Notes: a model not told the origin generated them from the sequence alone. A stretch of 64,000 nt of DNA from an uncultured Prevotella sp. (GCA_900551055.1 URUK01000005.1:67890-131889); one strand, 5' to 3'. Positions 51,269 to 60,460 are shown, numbered from the stretch's first letter. Program-made: numbers and translations.

Positions 51269-52609
51269 TTATTCGGTCAGCAAGCTCAAGTTGCCCGACA
51301 GTCTGAGCAACTCAAGCTCTGCAATGTTGTACTGACAGTGCGCCTGCACACATGCGGCTTGTGCCGTCCGCAGCTGCATTTCGTCCTGAAGCAGGTCGCT
51401 CATTGAGGCCACTCCCTCTTTGTATTGCTCTTCCGTGATGTCATATACGGCCTCGGCCTGACGGTAACTGCCGGTCTGCGTGCGGAACACCTGTATGTTG
51501 TGGTTCAGCTGGAGCATAGCGTTGTCATAGCTTTCACTGACTTGCCGGCGTTTCAGCTCAATGTTGTTGGCGGCCTGACGGGCGTCGTGCTTGTACTGCC
51601 TTGCCTGCAGTTTCCTTGCGTTGGCTTCGAAGATGGGTATCTTTACGGTAAGACCGATGAAGCAGTTGCCGAACCAGTTGTCGGTGGCTGACTTGCCGTT
51701 GAAGAACCGGTGGAACTTTTCTTGATAGCCTATGCCGCCAGCATAGCCGGTGAATGATATGCTCGGAACGTATCCGACGCGTGTAACCTTGATGCGTTTC
51801 TCGGCCAGTTCCTTCTGTTTTTCGGCCAAACGCAGCTCCGGCAGGCCGTCGCTTACGCCGAAGGTCTGCACCGGCGTGATGTTGCCGGGCATGCGTTCTA
51901 CGTCCAACGGATAGTCCGCGCCGACGTTCATGAGAAACCTCAGCAGGTTGAGCTGCTGTTTGTAAAGGGTCTGGTACTGGCCGCGCTGCGCCTCAAGGTT
52001 CTGCATGTTTATGCGCACACGGCTCAAGTCAACCTCCATTACAACGCCTTGTCGGTAGAGCGCGTCGGTTATTTCGCACAGCTCCTCCATGCGTTTGATG
52101 TTCTTTTCAAGCAGTTTCTTCTGTTCGAGCGAGGCTTGCGCCAAGCAGTAAGTGCGGCTGATGTTCATCGTAAGGTCCTCGACGGCCTTCTCATACGTCA
52201 GCCGGCTTATGCCCTCAACGGTCTTGGCAGCGTCAATAGCGGCGAAAACGGTATAGTTGAAGAGCGGCATCGAGAGCTGAATGCCTGCGTTGGCGTTGTA
52301 CTGTGTGCTCCTGATTGTCTGCCACGTCGGGTCTTCGGGAAAGTCGCTTCCGAGCAAAGTGCCGGTCGTAACGTTGACAGGACTCTTCAGATAGTCGGTC
52401 AACTGGAACGTGCCTATTACCGTGGGCAGCAGCCGCGAGCGGCTTTGCGACAGCGTGGTGCGGCCCTTCTGCATGCCTATCCGGGCGTTGTCGAGGGTGA
52501 GGTTGTTGGCAATCCCTACGGCAACACACTCCTTCAGCGACACCGTCTGGCCTGCGGCTGGCGCGGCCAAGGCCACGCAACAGATGATGTAAATGTATAA
52601 ACGCTTCAT
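51269..52609 (-). CDS. TolC family outer-membrane efflux protein
   Basis: A 446-aa outer-membrane channel with signal peptide MKRLYIYIICCVALAAPAAGQ and two OEP repeats: VSLKECVAVGIANNLTLDNARIG and LPELRLAEKQKELAEKRIKVTRVGYVPSISFTG as the helix starts, with long coiled helices between. Its promoter (52643-52650) faces the divergent AraC regulator. It is the first gene of the efflux operon. Confidence 0.92.
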   Translation of the reverse strand: MKRLYIYIICCVALAAPAAGQTVSLKECVAVGIANNLTLDNARIGMQKGRTTLSQSRSRLLPTVIGTFQLTDYLKSPVNVTTGTLLGSDFPEDPTWQTIRSTQYNANAGIQLSMPLFNYTVFAAIDAAKTVEGISRLTYEKAVEDLTMNISRTYCLAQASLEQKKLLEKNIKRMEELCEITDALYRQGVVMEVDLSRVRINMQNLEAQRGQYQTLYKQQLNLLRFLMNVGADYPLDVERMPGNITPVQTFGVSDGLPELRLAEKQKELAEKRIKVTRVGYVPSISFTGYAGGIGYQEKFHRFFNGKSATDNWFGNCFIGLTVKIPIFEANARKLQARQYKHDARQAANNIELKRRQVSESYDNAMLQLNHNIQVFRTQTGSYRQAEAVYDITEEQYKEGVASMSDLLQDEMQLRTAQAACVQAHCQYNIAELELLRLSGNLSLLTE

Positions 52610-52642
52610 TGTGCAATTTCCTTTTTCGTTGTTATTCAATTG

Positions 52643-52650
52643 CAAAGGTA
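52643..52650 (-). promoter_or_regulatory. -7 box of the efflux operon
   Basis: TACCTTTG on the minus strand, 33 nt before the TolC start. No good -33 element, as expected for an activator-dependent promoter. Confidence 0.55.
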
Positions 52651-52670
52651 GGGCGTTTACATATTACCGT

Positions 52671-52736
52671 TGCATACAATTTTAGCCGAAGACTGTGCAA
52701 TTTTCCAACTGCTGCATGATTTTTTACCGCTGCAAT
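52671..52736. promoter_or_regulatory. Repeated TGCAW half-sites between efflux operon and regulator
   Basis: TGCATA (52671), TGCAAT (52696), TGCATG (52713), TGCAAT (52731) recur in the divergent region. They could be half-sites for the adjacent AraC protein; spacing (25, 17, 18) is not regular, so this is tentative. Confidence 0.3.
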
Positions 52737-52796
52737 GCGCTTAAATGCTTTTTATTTGCTTACTTTGCAGCAAAGGATTATGCAATAGACAAAATC

Positions 52797-53684
52797 ATGT
52801 TACATTACAACAAGGCTTTGGACATTGACGAACTGATGGCCAACCACACCACGGTTTCGGTTCACAAGTACGGCTTTTTCTTATGTAGGACGGGCCGGGC
52901 GAAGGTTCTTCTCGGGTCAGAAACATACGAAATATCGCGCAACCATTTGTGCATATACACCCCGAATACGTTTCTCCACATAATAGAAAGGAGCGCGGAG
53001 CTTGACGGAATACTTGAAGAAGACGACGTTGACGCTTACTATCCGGTGGTGAGCATGATTGACATACGCCGCCGTTTGGCAATACGCAGCAGGCCGTGCG
53101 TTGTGGTTTCAGAGCGTCAGGCCGATGAAATAGTGGCGCTTATGGGCGTTATCGGCACGGCAAAAGAGCTTGACAGCGGCGGCAATGACGGCGCAGATGG
53201 CTGCGATACGCAGCCCAAGCAGCCGGGCACCGAGGGAGTAAGACAGTCAATCCGCGGAGCTTACCTGCGCCATCTGTACTACGCCCTGTGTCTGAAAGTG
53301 CTCGACGCGTACTTCAGCAACACGCCGGTCAGCGCCGTGCCGCAGGGCAGGGACGACGCTGTGCTAAACCGTTTTGTCGTCTCCCTGTACGAAAACTGCC
53401 GTCGCCGTCGCACCGTTCAGTATTACGCCGACGAGCAGCACCTGTCGCCTTATTACTTTTCGTCAATCATAAAGGATAGGAGCGGGCGCAGCGCACTGCA
53501 ATGGATAGAGGGCGTAACGATGACGTTCATCCGCCAATACCTCAAGTGTACGGACATAAGCATCAAGGAAATAGCCGACAGCATGGACTTTCCCGACCAG
53601 TCAACGTTCAGCCGTTACTTCAAGCGGCATGAGGGATGTACGCCATCGGAGTATCGCGCGAGGCTGCTGGAAACCGGTGGATGA
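52797..53684 (+). CDS. AraC family transcriptional regulator of the efflux operon
   Basis: A 295-aa regulator: an N-terminal cupin-like sensing domain (HKYGFFLCRTGRAKVLLGSETYEISRNHLCIYTPN) and a C-terminal AraC helix-turn-helix pair (RTVQYYADEQHLSPYYFSSII and ISIKEIADSMDFPDQSTFSRYFKRHEG near residues 257-285). A Gly/Asp-rich insertion (about 125-148) is probably a loop. Divergent placement next to the TolC-HlyD-MFS operon suggests it activates that operon in response to a ligand. Start at 52797 matches the family start. Confidence 0.87.
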   Translation: MLHYNKALDIDELMANHTTVSVHKYGFFLCRTGRAKVLLGSETYEISRNHLCIYTPNTFLHIIERSAELDGILEEDDVDAYYPVVSMIDIRRRLAIRSRPCVVVSERQADEIVALMGVIGTAKELDSGGNDGADGCDTQPKQPGTEGVRQSIRGAYLRHLYYALCLKVLDAYFSNTPVSAVPQGRDDAVLNRFVVSLYENCRRRRTVQYYADEQHLSPYYFSSIIKDRSGRSALQWIEGVTMTFIRQYLKCTDISIKEIADSMDFPDQSTFSRYFKRHEGCTPSEYRARLLETGG

Positions 53685-53739
53685 CGATTGAATAATTGTG
53701 TTCAGGAAAATGAAAACACCCATATAAAAACCTGATTGC

Positions 53740-53860
53740 TAACAATTTGAAAATCAATACGTTACAAGCTGCGTTGCAAAAGGTCGTCTTTTAGCTTCCG
53801 AAAGACGGCCAATTGCACGCTAAAAGGCCACCTTTTGCACGGCAAAAGGTGGCCTTTCGT
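53740..53860 (+). repeat. 22-bp-period palindrome array, copy 13
   Basis: Units start at 53778, 53800, 53822 and 53844: AAAAGGTCGTCTTTT, GAAAGACGGCCAATT, AAAAGGCCACCTTTT, AAAAGGTGGCCTTTC. Leader TTGAAAATCAATACGTTAC. It lies between convergent genes. Confidence 0.9.
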
Positions 53861-53880
53861 AATTCGGCAGGTGTGCTCCG

Positions 53881-54471
53881 TCAGTCTGTCAGGACAACGG
53901 TCACTCCGCGTGCGGCCTGCGCTCCCATGACAAGAGCCTGTGCAATATCGGCCGTTTTGGACGGGCCGGAGATGAAACAGCCGTACCCGTAACCGGTCAT
54001 CTGTATGCGGCTGTACGCCTGGTGCATGTTGCTCACTATGTTCTTGCGGCTCAACAGTATTACCAGATACTCCGATATGAAGCACACGGCGCGCTCCTTC
54101 ATCGTCTGCGGAACCCAGATGCAGCCGTTCTCGGCCACTCCGACATAGCCCTGCACAATGCCTACGTCGGTGCCGTTAAGCTCCTGCGCCGAGGCCACTG
54201 TGTCGGGATTGCGCTGCGCAATGGTAATTCCCGGCACGTTGCTGGCAAATACCTTTGCCTCCGGATAAGCCTCTTTTATCAGTTTGTTTATGTCGCCGTC
54301 GGCCTGAAGCTCCACCACATTGCCGCCAACGGCCTTGCTCATGCTTGTGAACTGGCTCACAGGGTCGGCGTATTCAACGCCTTTCAGCGCGTCAAGGTCG
54401 GGCATGGCGTATTCCTCTTTTACGCTCATGTTGCGCCTGTATCTTGACAGTATGTCTTCTTTCGTGCTCAT
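53881..54471 (-). CDS. lutC: Lactate utilization protein C (LUD domain)
   Basis: A 196-aa LUD-domain protein, one of three subunits of the LutABC L-lactate oxidation complex. Visible features are MSTKEDILSRYRRNMSVKEEYAMP, LNGTDVGIVQGYVGVAENGCIWV and the C-terminal GPSKTADIAQALVMGAQAARGVTVVL, typical of LutC. It follows lutB by 5 nt and ends the operon; the array at 53740-53860 follows. Confidence 0.92.
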   Translation of the reverse strand: MSTKEDILSRYRRNMSVKEEYAMPDLDALKGVEYADPVSQFTSMSKAVGGNVVELQADGDINKLIKEAYPEAKVFASNVPGITIAQRNPDTVASAQELNGTDVGIVQGYVGVAENGCIWVPQTMKERAVCFISEYLVILLSRKNIVSNMHQAYSRIQMTGYGYGCFISGPSKTADIAQALVMGAQAARGVTVVLTD

Positions 54472-54476
54472 AATCC

Positions 54477-55835
54477 TTATAGTTCTTTTGCCATTTCATG
54501 GAACGGACGTTTCTGGAACTGCGGCATTTCGTGGCCGTAGCCCCAGCCGTTCAGCTTGTTGTACATAAGCGCGCGCGGCACATGGTTGGCCAGCGGGGCG
54601 AACTTCAGCGCCGTGTTGTACAGCTTCGGATGGTTGAACAGGTACTTCATGCCCACCGACATGGCCTTTTTCATCGGGTCGGCCTTGCCTATCGCGTCAA
54701 GCCCTTGCCGCCAACGGTATATCTGTTCCGACAGGTTTACCTCTACGGGACACACGTTGTCGCACGAGCAGCACAGCGTACATGCGCTCACATTGTCGGC
54801 ATAGCGCGCCTTGTCTTTCAGCATTCCGAGGTTTATCCCGATAGGGCCGGGTATGAAGTAGGTGTACGAATAGCCTCCGCTCCGCCGGTAGACGGGGCAT
54901 GTGTTCATGCACGAGCCGCAGCGGATGCACTTCAGCGTCTCCCAGTGTGACGGGTCAGCGATGATGTCTGTACGGCCGTTGTCAACGAGGACGATGTGCA
55001 TCTCCGCTCCCGGACGCGCCTTGCGGAAGTGCGACGTGAACGAAGTCGTTGGCTGACCCGTGGCCGCACGGCACAGCAGACGCTGGAAAACGGCCAGCGA
55101 GCGGTAGTCGGGTATCACTTTCTCTATGCCCATCGCCACGATATGCAACCGCGGCATGGAGGTTGACATGTCGGCGTTTCCCTCGTTCGTACATACCACA
55201 ACGTCGCCCGTTTCGGCAACTCCGAAGTTGGCGCCGGTCATTCCCGCGTCGGCCGTCATGAACTCGTTGCGCAGACTTAGGCGTGCCTGGTAGGTGAGAT
55301 ATGTCGGGTCATAGTTGCCCTTCTCGCTCCCGAGTTTCTCCTCGAAGAGGCGACCCACCTCCTCCTGCTTGATGTGTACCGCCGGAACCACTATGTGGCT
55401 GGGCTTCTTGTGCATAAGTTGCAGTATGCGTTCACCGAGGTCTGTCTCGACAACGTCTATGCCGTTGCTTTCGAGATAGGGGTTCATTTCGCACTCCTCG
55501 GTAAGCATCGACTTGCTCTTTACAAGTTTCTTGGCGTTGTGTTCATGAAGGATTGACAGCACGATGCTGTTGAACTCCGCCGCGTCTTTCGCCCAGTGCA
55601 CGTGTACTCCGTTGCGTTCGGTGTTGTCGGCGAAGCGTGCAAGGTATGTGTCAAGGTGCGTCACGGTGTGCCGCTTAATGGCGCTGGCCGTGTCGCGCAG
55701 CTGTTCCCACTCGTCAAGTCCGTGCGCCATGTCGTCGCGCTTGGCGCGGAGCGACCAGAAAGTATCGTCGTGCCAGCCTGCGTCCTTGTTCGTTTCAAGG
55801 AACTGCTGTGCCGCTTTTGAATGTAGTGTGCTCAT
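54477..55835 (-). CDS. lutB: Lactate utilization iron-sulfur protein B
   Basis: A 452-aa protein with a LUD domain (about 60-290: ADAGMTGANFGVAETGDVVVCTNEGN) and two ferredoxin motifs (CIRCGSCMNTCPVYRR near 304 and CTLCCSCDNVCPVEV near 355), then a C-terminal DUF3390-like tail. It passes electrons from lactate oxidation in the LutABC complex. The start at 55835 overlaps the lutA stop by 4 nt (ATGA). Confidence 0.93.
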   Translation of the reverse strand: MSTLHSKAAQQFLETNKDAGWHDDTFWSLRAKRDDMAHGLDEWEQLRDTASAIKRHTVTHLDTYLARFADNTERNGVHVHWAKDAAEFNSIVLSILHEHNAKKLVKSKSMLTEECEMNPYLESNGIDVVETDLGERILQLMHKKPSHIVVPAVHIKQEEVGRLFEEKLGSEKGNYDPTYLTYQARLSLRNEFMTADAGMTGANFGVAETGDVVVCTNEGNADMSTSMPRLHIVAMGIEKVIPDYRSLAVFQRLLCRAATGQPTTSFTSHFRKARPGAEMHIVLVDNGRTDIIADPSHWETLKCIRCGSCMNTCPVYRRSGGYSYTYFIPGPIGINLGMLKDKARYADNVSACTLCCSCDNVCPVEVNLSEQIYRWRQGLDAIGKADPMKKAMSVGMKYLFNHPKLYNTALKFAPLANHVPRALMYNKLNGWGYGHEMPQFQKRPFHEMAKEL

Positions 55836-56569
55836 AGTCCTGCCACTAATATTTGTACAACATGGATGAATTTTATGTCTTTCCGCTGGCGTCTGGCCAC
55901 GCCTTCGAGGTGCATCAGGCACGAGCTGTCAGGCCCGGTGATGTATTCGGCGCCAGTGGCGATGTGCCTTTGCAGCTTGTCTATGCCCATCTGCGTTGAC
56001 ACCGCAGGCTCTTCGATGGAGAACATGCCGCCGAAGCCGCAGCATTCGTCAACGCGTTCAGGCTCGACTACGGTCACGCCCTCGACAAGCGACAGCAAGT
56101 CCTTTATCTTGTTGAACTTGGGGACGTTGCGTTCAGATGGCGACGACAGACCGAGTTCGCGCACTCCGTGGCACGAGTTGTGCAGGCTCACCTTGTGGGG
56201 GAACTTGCCCGGCAGGGATTTCACTTGCAGAACGTCGTGCAGGAACTCGCAGATGTCAACCGTCTTTCCTGCCGACTGGCACAGGTGTTTGCCGCCGAGC
56301 AGGCGCGGATGGTTGAGCCGGATGAAGGCGGTACAGCTGGCCGAAGGGGCCACAACATAGTCGAAACCGGCAAACATGTCGTCGAAACGCTTTGCCAAAG
56401 GCACGGCTTTCTGCTCGAAACCGGCGTTGGCCATGGGCTGTCCGCAGCACGTCTGGTTCATCGGATACGTCACGTCTACCTGCAAATGCTTGAGAAGTTT
56501 GTATGCCGCGACGCCCACTTCGGGATAAAGGGCGTCGACATAGCATGGGATGAAAAGTCCTACTTTCAT
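55832..56569 (-). CDS. lutA: Lactate utilization protein A (CCG-domain Fe-S oxidoreductase)
   Basis: A 245-aa protein with two cysteine-rich CCG domains: MKVGLFIPCYVDALYPEVG with NQTCCGQPMANAG, and HNSCHGVRELGLSSP with VDECCGFGGMFSI. It is the GlpC/LldE-like subunit of lactate dehydrogenase LutABC. An in-frame ATG at 56578 (MNNMKVG) is an alternative start. First gene of the operon. Confidence 0.93.
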   Translation of the reverse strand: MKVGLFIPCYVDALYPEVGVAAYKLLKHLQVDVTYPMNQTCCGQPMANAGFEQKAVPLAKRFDDMFAGFDYVVAPSASCTAFIRLNHPRLLGGKHLCQSAGKTVDICEFLHDVLQVKSLPGKFPHKVSLHNSCHGVRELGLSSPSERNVPKFNKIKDLLSLVEGVTVVEPERVDECCGFGGMFSIEEPAVSTQMGIDKLQRHIATGAEYITGPDSSCLMHLEGVARRQRKDIKFIHVVQILVAGL

Positions 56570-56616
56570 ATTATTCATAATGTCTTGTATGCTGGAAACA
56601 GGTATTTTACGATGTA

Positions 56617-56624
56617 CAAAAGTA
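56617..56624 (-). promoter_or_regulatory. Possible -7 box of lutABC
   Basis: TACTTTTG on the minus strand, 47 nt before the lutA start; -33 element not clear. Confidence 0.45.
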
Positions 56625-56704
56625 CAAAAAAGCGCAAAAAAGCATGGCTTTTTTGCGTGAAAATATGGTGTTTTTTCAAGCATACGATTACCCATTGTGT
56701 AACT

Positions 56705-56811
56705 GCTTGATAATGAATGCGTTATAAAAGGTGGCCTTTTACCGTCTAAAAGGCCACCTTTTGCACTGTAAAAGACGGCCTTTTGGAATGCAAAAGGTCG
56801 TCAATTGGTTT
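56705..56811 (+). repeat. 22-bp-period palindrome array, copy 14
   Basis: Units start at 56726, 56748, 56770 and 56792: AAAAGGTGGCCTTTT, AAAAGGCCACCTTTT (exact complement), AAAAGACGGCCTTTT, AAAAGGTCGTCAATT. Leader CTTGATAATGAATGCGTTA. It ends at the cmk stop codon. Confidence 0.9.
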
Positions 56812-57504
56812 TCAACTGTTTGCCGCCTGCCGGTATTTCTCCATCAGCCAGTCGTTCTGTTCGTCAACGGTCATGTTGCTGTTGTCAAGCTCTATGGCGT
56901 CGTCGGCTTTGCGCAGGGGGCTTGTCGGGCGGTGTGAGTCGATGTAGTCGCGCTCCTGTACGTTCTTCAGAATGTCGTTGTAGTCGGCTTCCATGCCCTT
57001 GGCTTTCAGCTCGTCGTAACGCCTTTGGGCGCGCACTTCTGCCGATGCGGTTACAAACACCTTGAGTTCGGCGTCGGGAAACACCACCGTGCCGATGTCT
57101 CTTCCGTCCATTACAACGCCCTTCTCCTTGCCCATGGCCTGCTGCTGTGCCACGAGCGCCTGCCTGACGAAGGGCAGTGCGGCTATCGGGCTGACGCGGT
57201 TTGACACCTGCATCGTGCGTATTTCCTGCTCTACGTTCTCCCCGTTAAGGTATGTGTCGGGGCGTCCGGTGGCGGTGTTGAGCCTGAACGAGATGCTGAT
57301 GTCGCCCATGCGGCTTTTCAGCTCGTCTTCCTTTATGCCGCCGTCGGTGTCGAACATGTTATTGCGCAGCGCGTAGAGAGTCACCGCGCGGTACATCGCG
57401 CCGGTGTCAACGTAAACGTATCCTATCTTGCGGGCAAGGTCTTTGGCCATGGTGCTCTTGCCGCACGACGAATGGCCGTCGATGGCTATCGTGATTTTTT
57501 TCAT
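56812..57504 (-). CDS. cmk: Cytidylate kinase
   Basis: Phosphorylates CMP and dCMP. The 230-aa protein has the P-loop [35 protein letters not shown], and [24 protein letters not shown]; length is normal. It follows porQ by 4 nt, a pairing common in Bacteroidetes. Its 3' end abuts repeat array 14. Confidence 0.95.
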   Translation of the reverse strand: MKKITIAIDGHSSCGKSTMAKDLARKIGYVYVDTGAMYRAVTLYALRNNMFDTDGGIKEDELKSRMGDISISFRLNTATGRPDTYLNGENVEQEIRTMQVSNRVSPIAALPFVRQALVAQQQAMGKEKGVVMDGRDIGTVVFPDAELKVFVTASAEVRAQRRYDELKAKGMEADYNDILKNVQERDYIDSHRPTSPLRKADDAIELDNSNMTVDEQNDWLMEKYRQAANS

Positions 57505-57508
57505 GTTT

Positions 57509-58456
57509 TTAAAGGGTGTATGTAGCGTTTATTATGATGGAATTTGACGAAACGTGGTATTTGCCGTATGCAAGTTGCAGCTTGAAACGTTCAAGCTGAA
57601 GCCCCGCTCCAAAAGAAAGGCCGGCCATGTGGGTGCTTTCCTGGTCGGTTCCTTTCAGCGTTTTCATCTCGTCGGCGCGTCTGAAGTTGTATCCGGCGGC
57701 CACGTAGATTTGTTGCGAGAAGAGAATGTCGACTCCTGCTACGATATGGTTGAAGAAGCCGTAGTCCCAGTCCGTCATGTCCACGAGCGTTGCCGAGAGC
57801 CTGAACGGCAGGGCAGCGAACCTCTTGCTGACGCCGAGCTGCACGTCGAGCGGCATTTTTTCGTACTCGTTGTCGTATGCTTTCAACTGTCCGCCGAGGT
57901 TCTTCGCCACGAGCGACACCGACCATTCGCGTTCAGGGTCGTAATAGTTCAGTCCAAGGTCTACGCCCATCGCCCACGAACTGTAACTGCCAATGTAAGA
58001 GTTTATTATCTTGGCCGTTATGCCTCCGGCAATCCTTTCGCTTAGCATATAACTGAAAACGCCGCTCAAGGCGATGTCCTTGGCTGAAAATTCGCCCAGC
58101 TGCACGTTGTTCTCATCCATCTCTTTCATCGTTCCGTAGTCCATGTACTGTGCCATGACGGCCACTGAAGCCTTGTCTTTTATGACTTTGGTGAACGATA
58201 CGCTGGCAGTGTTCGCCCCTGCCATGTACGTCATGAAGTTAAGGTTTATGCTCTTGTCGCTTACCGATGAGAGCAGTGCGGGATTGTTGAATATGAGCGT
58301 AGGGTCGTCTTCTATTATGGTGATGTTGTCTCCACCGAGTGCGGCGGCGTGCGCACTGACGGGCAGACGAAGGAAGTTATATGCCGTCTGGCTTTCTTGT
58401 GCGAGTGCGGCGGCGGTGAAAAATGCCAGCAATAGCGTGGAAACGTTTTTTTTCAT
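57509..58456 (-). CDS. porQ: Type IX secretion system protein PorQ
   Basis: A 315-aa outer-membrane barrel of the PorV/PorQ group; PorQ works with PorU/PorV/PorZ in the attachment complex that processes type IX secretion substrates. Signal peptide [20 protein letters not shown], then [37 protein letters not shown] and [12 protein letters not shown], the PorQ signature block. Start at 58456 chosen on the signal peptide. Presence suggests the organism has T9SS, though other por genes are not in the window. Confidence 0.88.
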   Translation of the reverse strand: MKKNVSTLLLAFFTAAALAQESQTAYNFLRLPVSAHAAALGGDNITIIEDDPTLIFNNPALLSSVSDKSINLNFMTYMAGANTASVSFTKVIKDKASVAVMAQYMDYGTMKEMDENNVQLGEFSAKDIALSGVFSYMLSERIAGGITAKIINSYIGSYSSWAMGVDLGLNYYDPEREWSVSLVAKNLGGQLKAYDNEYEKMPLDVQLGVSKRFAALPFRLSATLVDMTDWDYGFFNHIVAGVDILFSQQIYVAAGYNFRRADEMKTLKGTDQESTHMAGLSFGAGLQLERFKLQLAYGKYHVSSNSIIINATYTL

Positions 58457-58477
58457 CCAAATCAATTAATTTTGGCG

Positions 58478-58485
58478 CAAAGTTA
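58478..58485 (-). promoter_or_regulatory. -7 box of porQ-cmk
   Basis: TAACTTTG on the minus strand, 21 nt before the porQ ATG. Confidence 0.5.
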
Positions 58486-58507
58486 CATCTTTTTCAAATA
58501 CAAGAGT

Positions 58508-58515
58508 TATTTTTG
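58508..58515 (+). promoter_or_regulatory. -7 box facing tonB
   Basis: TATTTTTG on the plus strand. A 19-codon frame starts at 58520 (MKTRCFTHWVF...) between this box and tonB and may be a leader peptide or chance. Confidence 0.45.
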
Positions 58516-58622
58516 CATAATGAAAACGCGGTGCTTTACGCATTGGGTTTTCATAATAACGCAAAAAACGGCGTGTTAGTATAACTCTGACAGGCCAAGG
58601 TTGCAATTTCTCTTTGTTGCTT

Positions 58623-59345
58623 GTGGATGTAAAGAATACATATAGTACCAGTGCGGACAACCGTAGGGTGTCCGGGTTTCTCGTTGGGCTTGTGGTTGCG
58701 CTTTCGCTTTTCCTTGTGGCTCTCGAGTTTTCATCGCAAGGCGGCATCCCGGAGGCTGGCGAGGATTTGCTCGACGATGTGTCACAGGACATAGAGATGA
58801 TGCCTGCCGTACACCGTGACGACATGGTTGCTGCCGCGCCGAGTGGAAGCCGAGCTTCCGTTTCGGATGAAATCAATGTGGTGGACAAGCCCGTAAAGGA
58901 TGCAAAAGAAAGCAATCCGCTGGCAGACAAGGAGGCTCTTAAGCGGCTTCTCGGTGTAGGCTTCGGCGACGTTGCCGCCGTCTCGGACGTTAAATTGCAG
59001 CCGACAACAGTAAATGTGGATGAAGACAATCCTCTGAACTTTCAGGTTGTAGAGCGCCTGCCGGAGTTTCCCGGAGGGATGTCGGCCTTCGTTCAGTGGC
59101 TCACAAAGAATCTGAAATACCCTTTGACGGCACAACGTGCAAAGCGGAAGGGTACGGTTCTCGTGTCGTTTATTGTCAACAAGGACGGTTCTATAGCCGA
59201 CCGCAAGGTGGTGAAGTCTGTCAGTCCGGAGCTTGACCGTGAGGCTTTGCGCGTATTGCGGTTGATGCCGAAGTGGAAACCGGGCGAAGACCACGGCCAG
59301 CCTTGCCGCACGTATATCTGCATTCCGATAGTTTTCAAATTGTGA
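58623..59345 (+). CDS. Energy transducer TonB
   Basis: Couples inner-membrane proton motive force to outer-membrane receptors. The 240-aa protein has an N-terminal cytoplasmic tip and a membrane anchor (FLVGLVVALSLFLVALEF, about 18-35), a charged periplasmic linker (35-140) and a C-terminal TonB domain (VERLPEFPGGMSAFVQWLTKNLKYP ... GTVLVSFIVNKDGSI ... LMPKWKPGEDHG). There is no ATG near the family start; GTG 58623 (VDVKNTYSTSADNRR) aligns with the usual M-x-x-K start. It follows in the opposite direction from porQ and could serve the receptors in this window. Confidence 0.88.
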   Translation: MDVKNTYSTSADNRRVSGFLVGLVVALSLFLVALEFSSQGGIPEAGEDLLDDVSQDIEMMPAVHRDDMVAAAPSGSRASVSDEINVVDKPVKDAKESNPLADKEALKRLLGVGFGDVAAVSDVKLQPTTVNVDEDNPLNFQVVERLPEFPGGMSAFVQWLTKNLKYPLTAQRAKRKGTVLVSFIVNKDGSIADRKVVKSVSPELDREALRVLRLMPKWKPGEDHGQPCRTYICIPIVFKL

Positions 59346-59383
59346 CAAATGTACAACCAGCGTATTCATAAACTTCAAATATT

Positions 59384-60358
59384 ATGTTGACAGCTGATGA
59401 AATTCTTGAGAAAATAAACCGATATATTGACAGTTTGCAATATAACCGCGAGCCTAAAGGCCTTTATGAACCAGTGAAATACGTCCTTTCCATGGGCGGT
59501 AAGCGCATACGTCCGTCGCTGATGCTCATGGCTTACAACATGTATAAGGACGACCCGGAGAGCATATTGTCGTCGGCGTGCGCCATCGAGACATACCATA
59601 ACTATACATTGCTGCACGATGACCTCATGGACAACGCCGACATGAGGCGCGGAAAGCAGACCGTACATGTGAAGTGGAACGACAATACGGCAATCCTTTC
59701 GGGTGACAGTATGCTTGTATTGGCGTACCGTCATTTTCTTGACTGCCGTCCAGACAAGCTGAAACAGGTGCTTGACCTTTTCACGGAGACAGCCCTTGAA
59801 ATCGGAGAAGGACAGCAGTATGACATGGATTTCGAGACACGTACCGACGTAACGGAGGACGAATATATCGAGATGATACGTCTGAAAACAAGCGTTTTGC
59901 TTGCATGCTCGCTTAAAGTCGGCGCGATTTTGGCTGGTGCGCCTGACGAAGATGCCGACAATCTGTACAAGTTCGGCGAACAGATGGGGCTTGCTTTCCA
60001 GCTGCAAGACGATTATCTTGACGTTTACGGCGACCCTTCTGTGTTCGGAAAGGCCGTCGGAGGCGACATTCTTTGCAACAAAAAGACATATATGCTCATC
60101 AACGCTTTCAACCGTGCTGATGCTTCCCTGCGCGCCGAACTGATACGATGGGTAACGGCGAAAGACTACGATCCGAAGGAGAAAATCGCTGCGGTGACCG
60201 CCATCTACGACAATGTGGGGATAAGGAAAGTTGCCGAGGAGAAGATAGGGTATTATTTTGCACAAAGCAGAAAATACCTTGCCAAGGTGAATGTGCCTGA
60301 CGAACGCAAGGCCGTACTTGACGCATATACGGACAAGATGATGACACGTAAAAACTGA
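59384..60358 (+). CDS. Polyprenyl diphosphate synthase
   Basis: Long-chain trans-prenyl transferase that makes the side chain of menaquinone or related isoprenoids. The 324-aa protein has the first Asp-rich motif LLHDDLMDNADMRRG near residue 83 and the second LQDDYLDVYGD near residue 208, with GGKRIRPSLML upstream and KKTYMLINAF after it. Chain length (octa- or nonaprenyl, or geranylgeranyl) cannot be told from sequence alone. It follows tonB after 38 nt. Confidence 0.92.
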   Translation: MLTADEILEKINRYIDSLQYNREPKGLYEPVKYVLSMGGKRIRPSLMLMAYNMYKDDPESILSSACAIETYHNYTLLHDDLMDNADMRRGKQTVHVKWNDNTAILSGDSMLVLAYRHFLDCRPDKLKQVLDLFTETALEIGEGQQYDMDFETRTDVTEDEYIEMIRLKTSVLLACSLKVGAILAGAPDEDADNLYKFGEQMGLAFQLQDDYLDVYGDPSVFGKAVGGDILCNKKTYMLINAFNRADASLRAELIRWVTAKDYDPKEKIAAVTAIYDNVGIRKVAEEKIGYYFAQSRKYLAKVNVPDERKAVLDAYTDKMMTRKN

Positions 60359-60360
60359 TT

Positions 60361-60457
60361 TAATTCATAATTCATAGTTCACAATGCATGATTATTAAAT
60401 CAATAACCTCTTTATGCTGTGCGAATTATGAATTATGAATTGTGAATTATGAATTGA
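60361..60457. repeat. Word-armed hairpin, GAATTATGA type
   Basis: Left arm TAATTCATAATTCATAGTTC; core CAATGCATGATTATTAAATC...CTTTATGCTG; right arm GAATTATGAATTATGAATTG plus TGAATTATGAATTG. It sits 3 nt before the start codon of the next gene. Confidence 0.85.
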
Positions 60458-60460
60458 CAA

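Noticed and set aside
4198..56811. The 22-bp arrays as CRISPR arrays
   Set aside because: The units are palindromic and all similar, the 7-nt linkers are too short for spacers, and no cas genes are present.
58520..58579. 19-codon frame upstream of tonB as a gene
   Set aside because: Too short, with no conservation evidence; noted only as a possible leader peptide.
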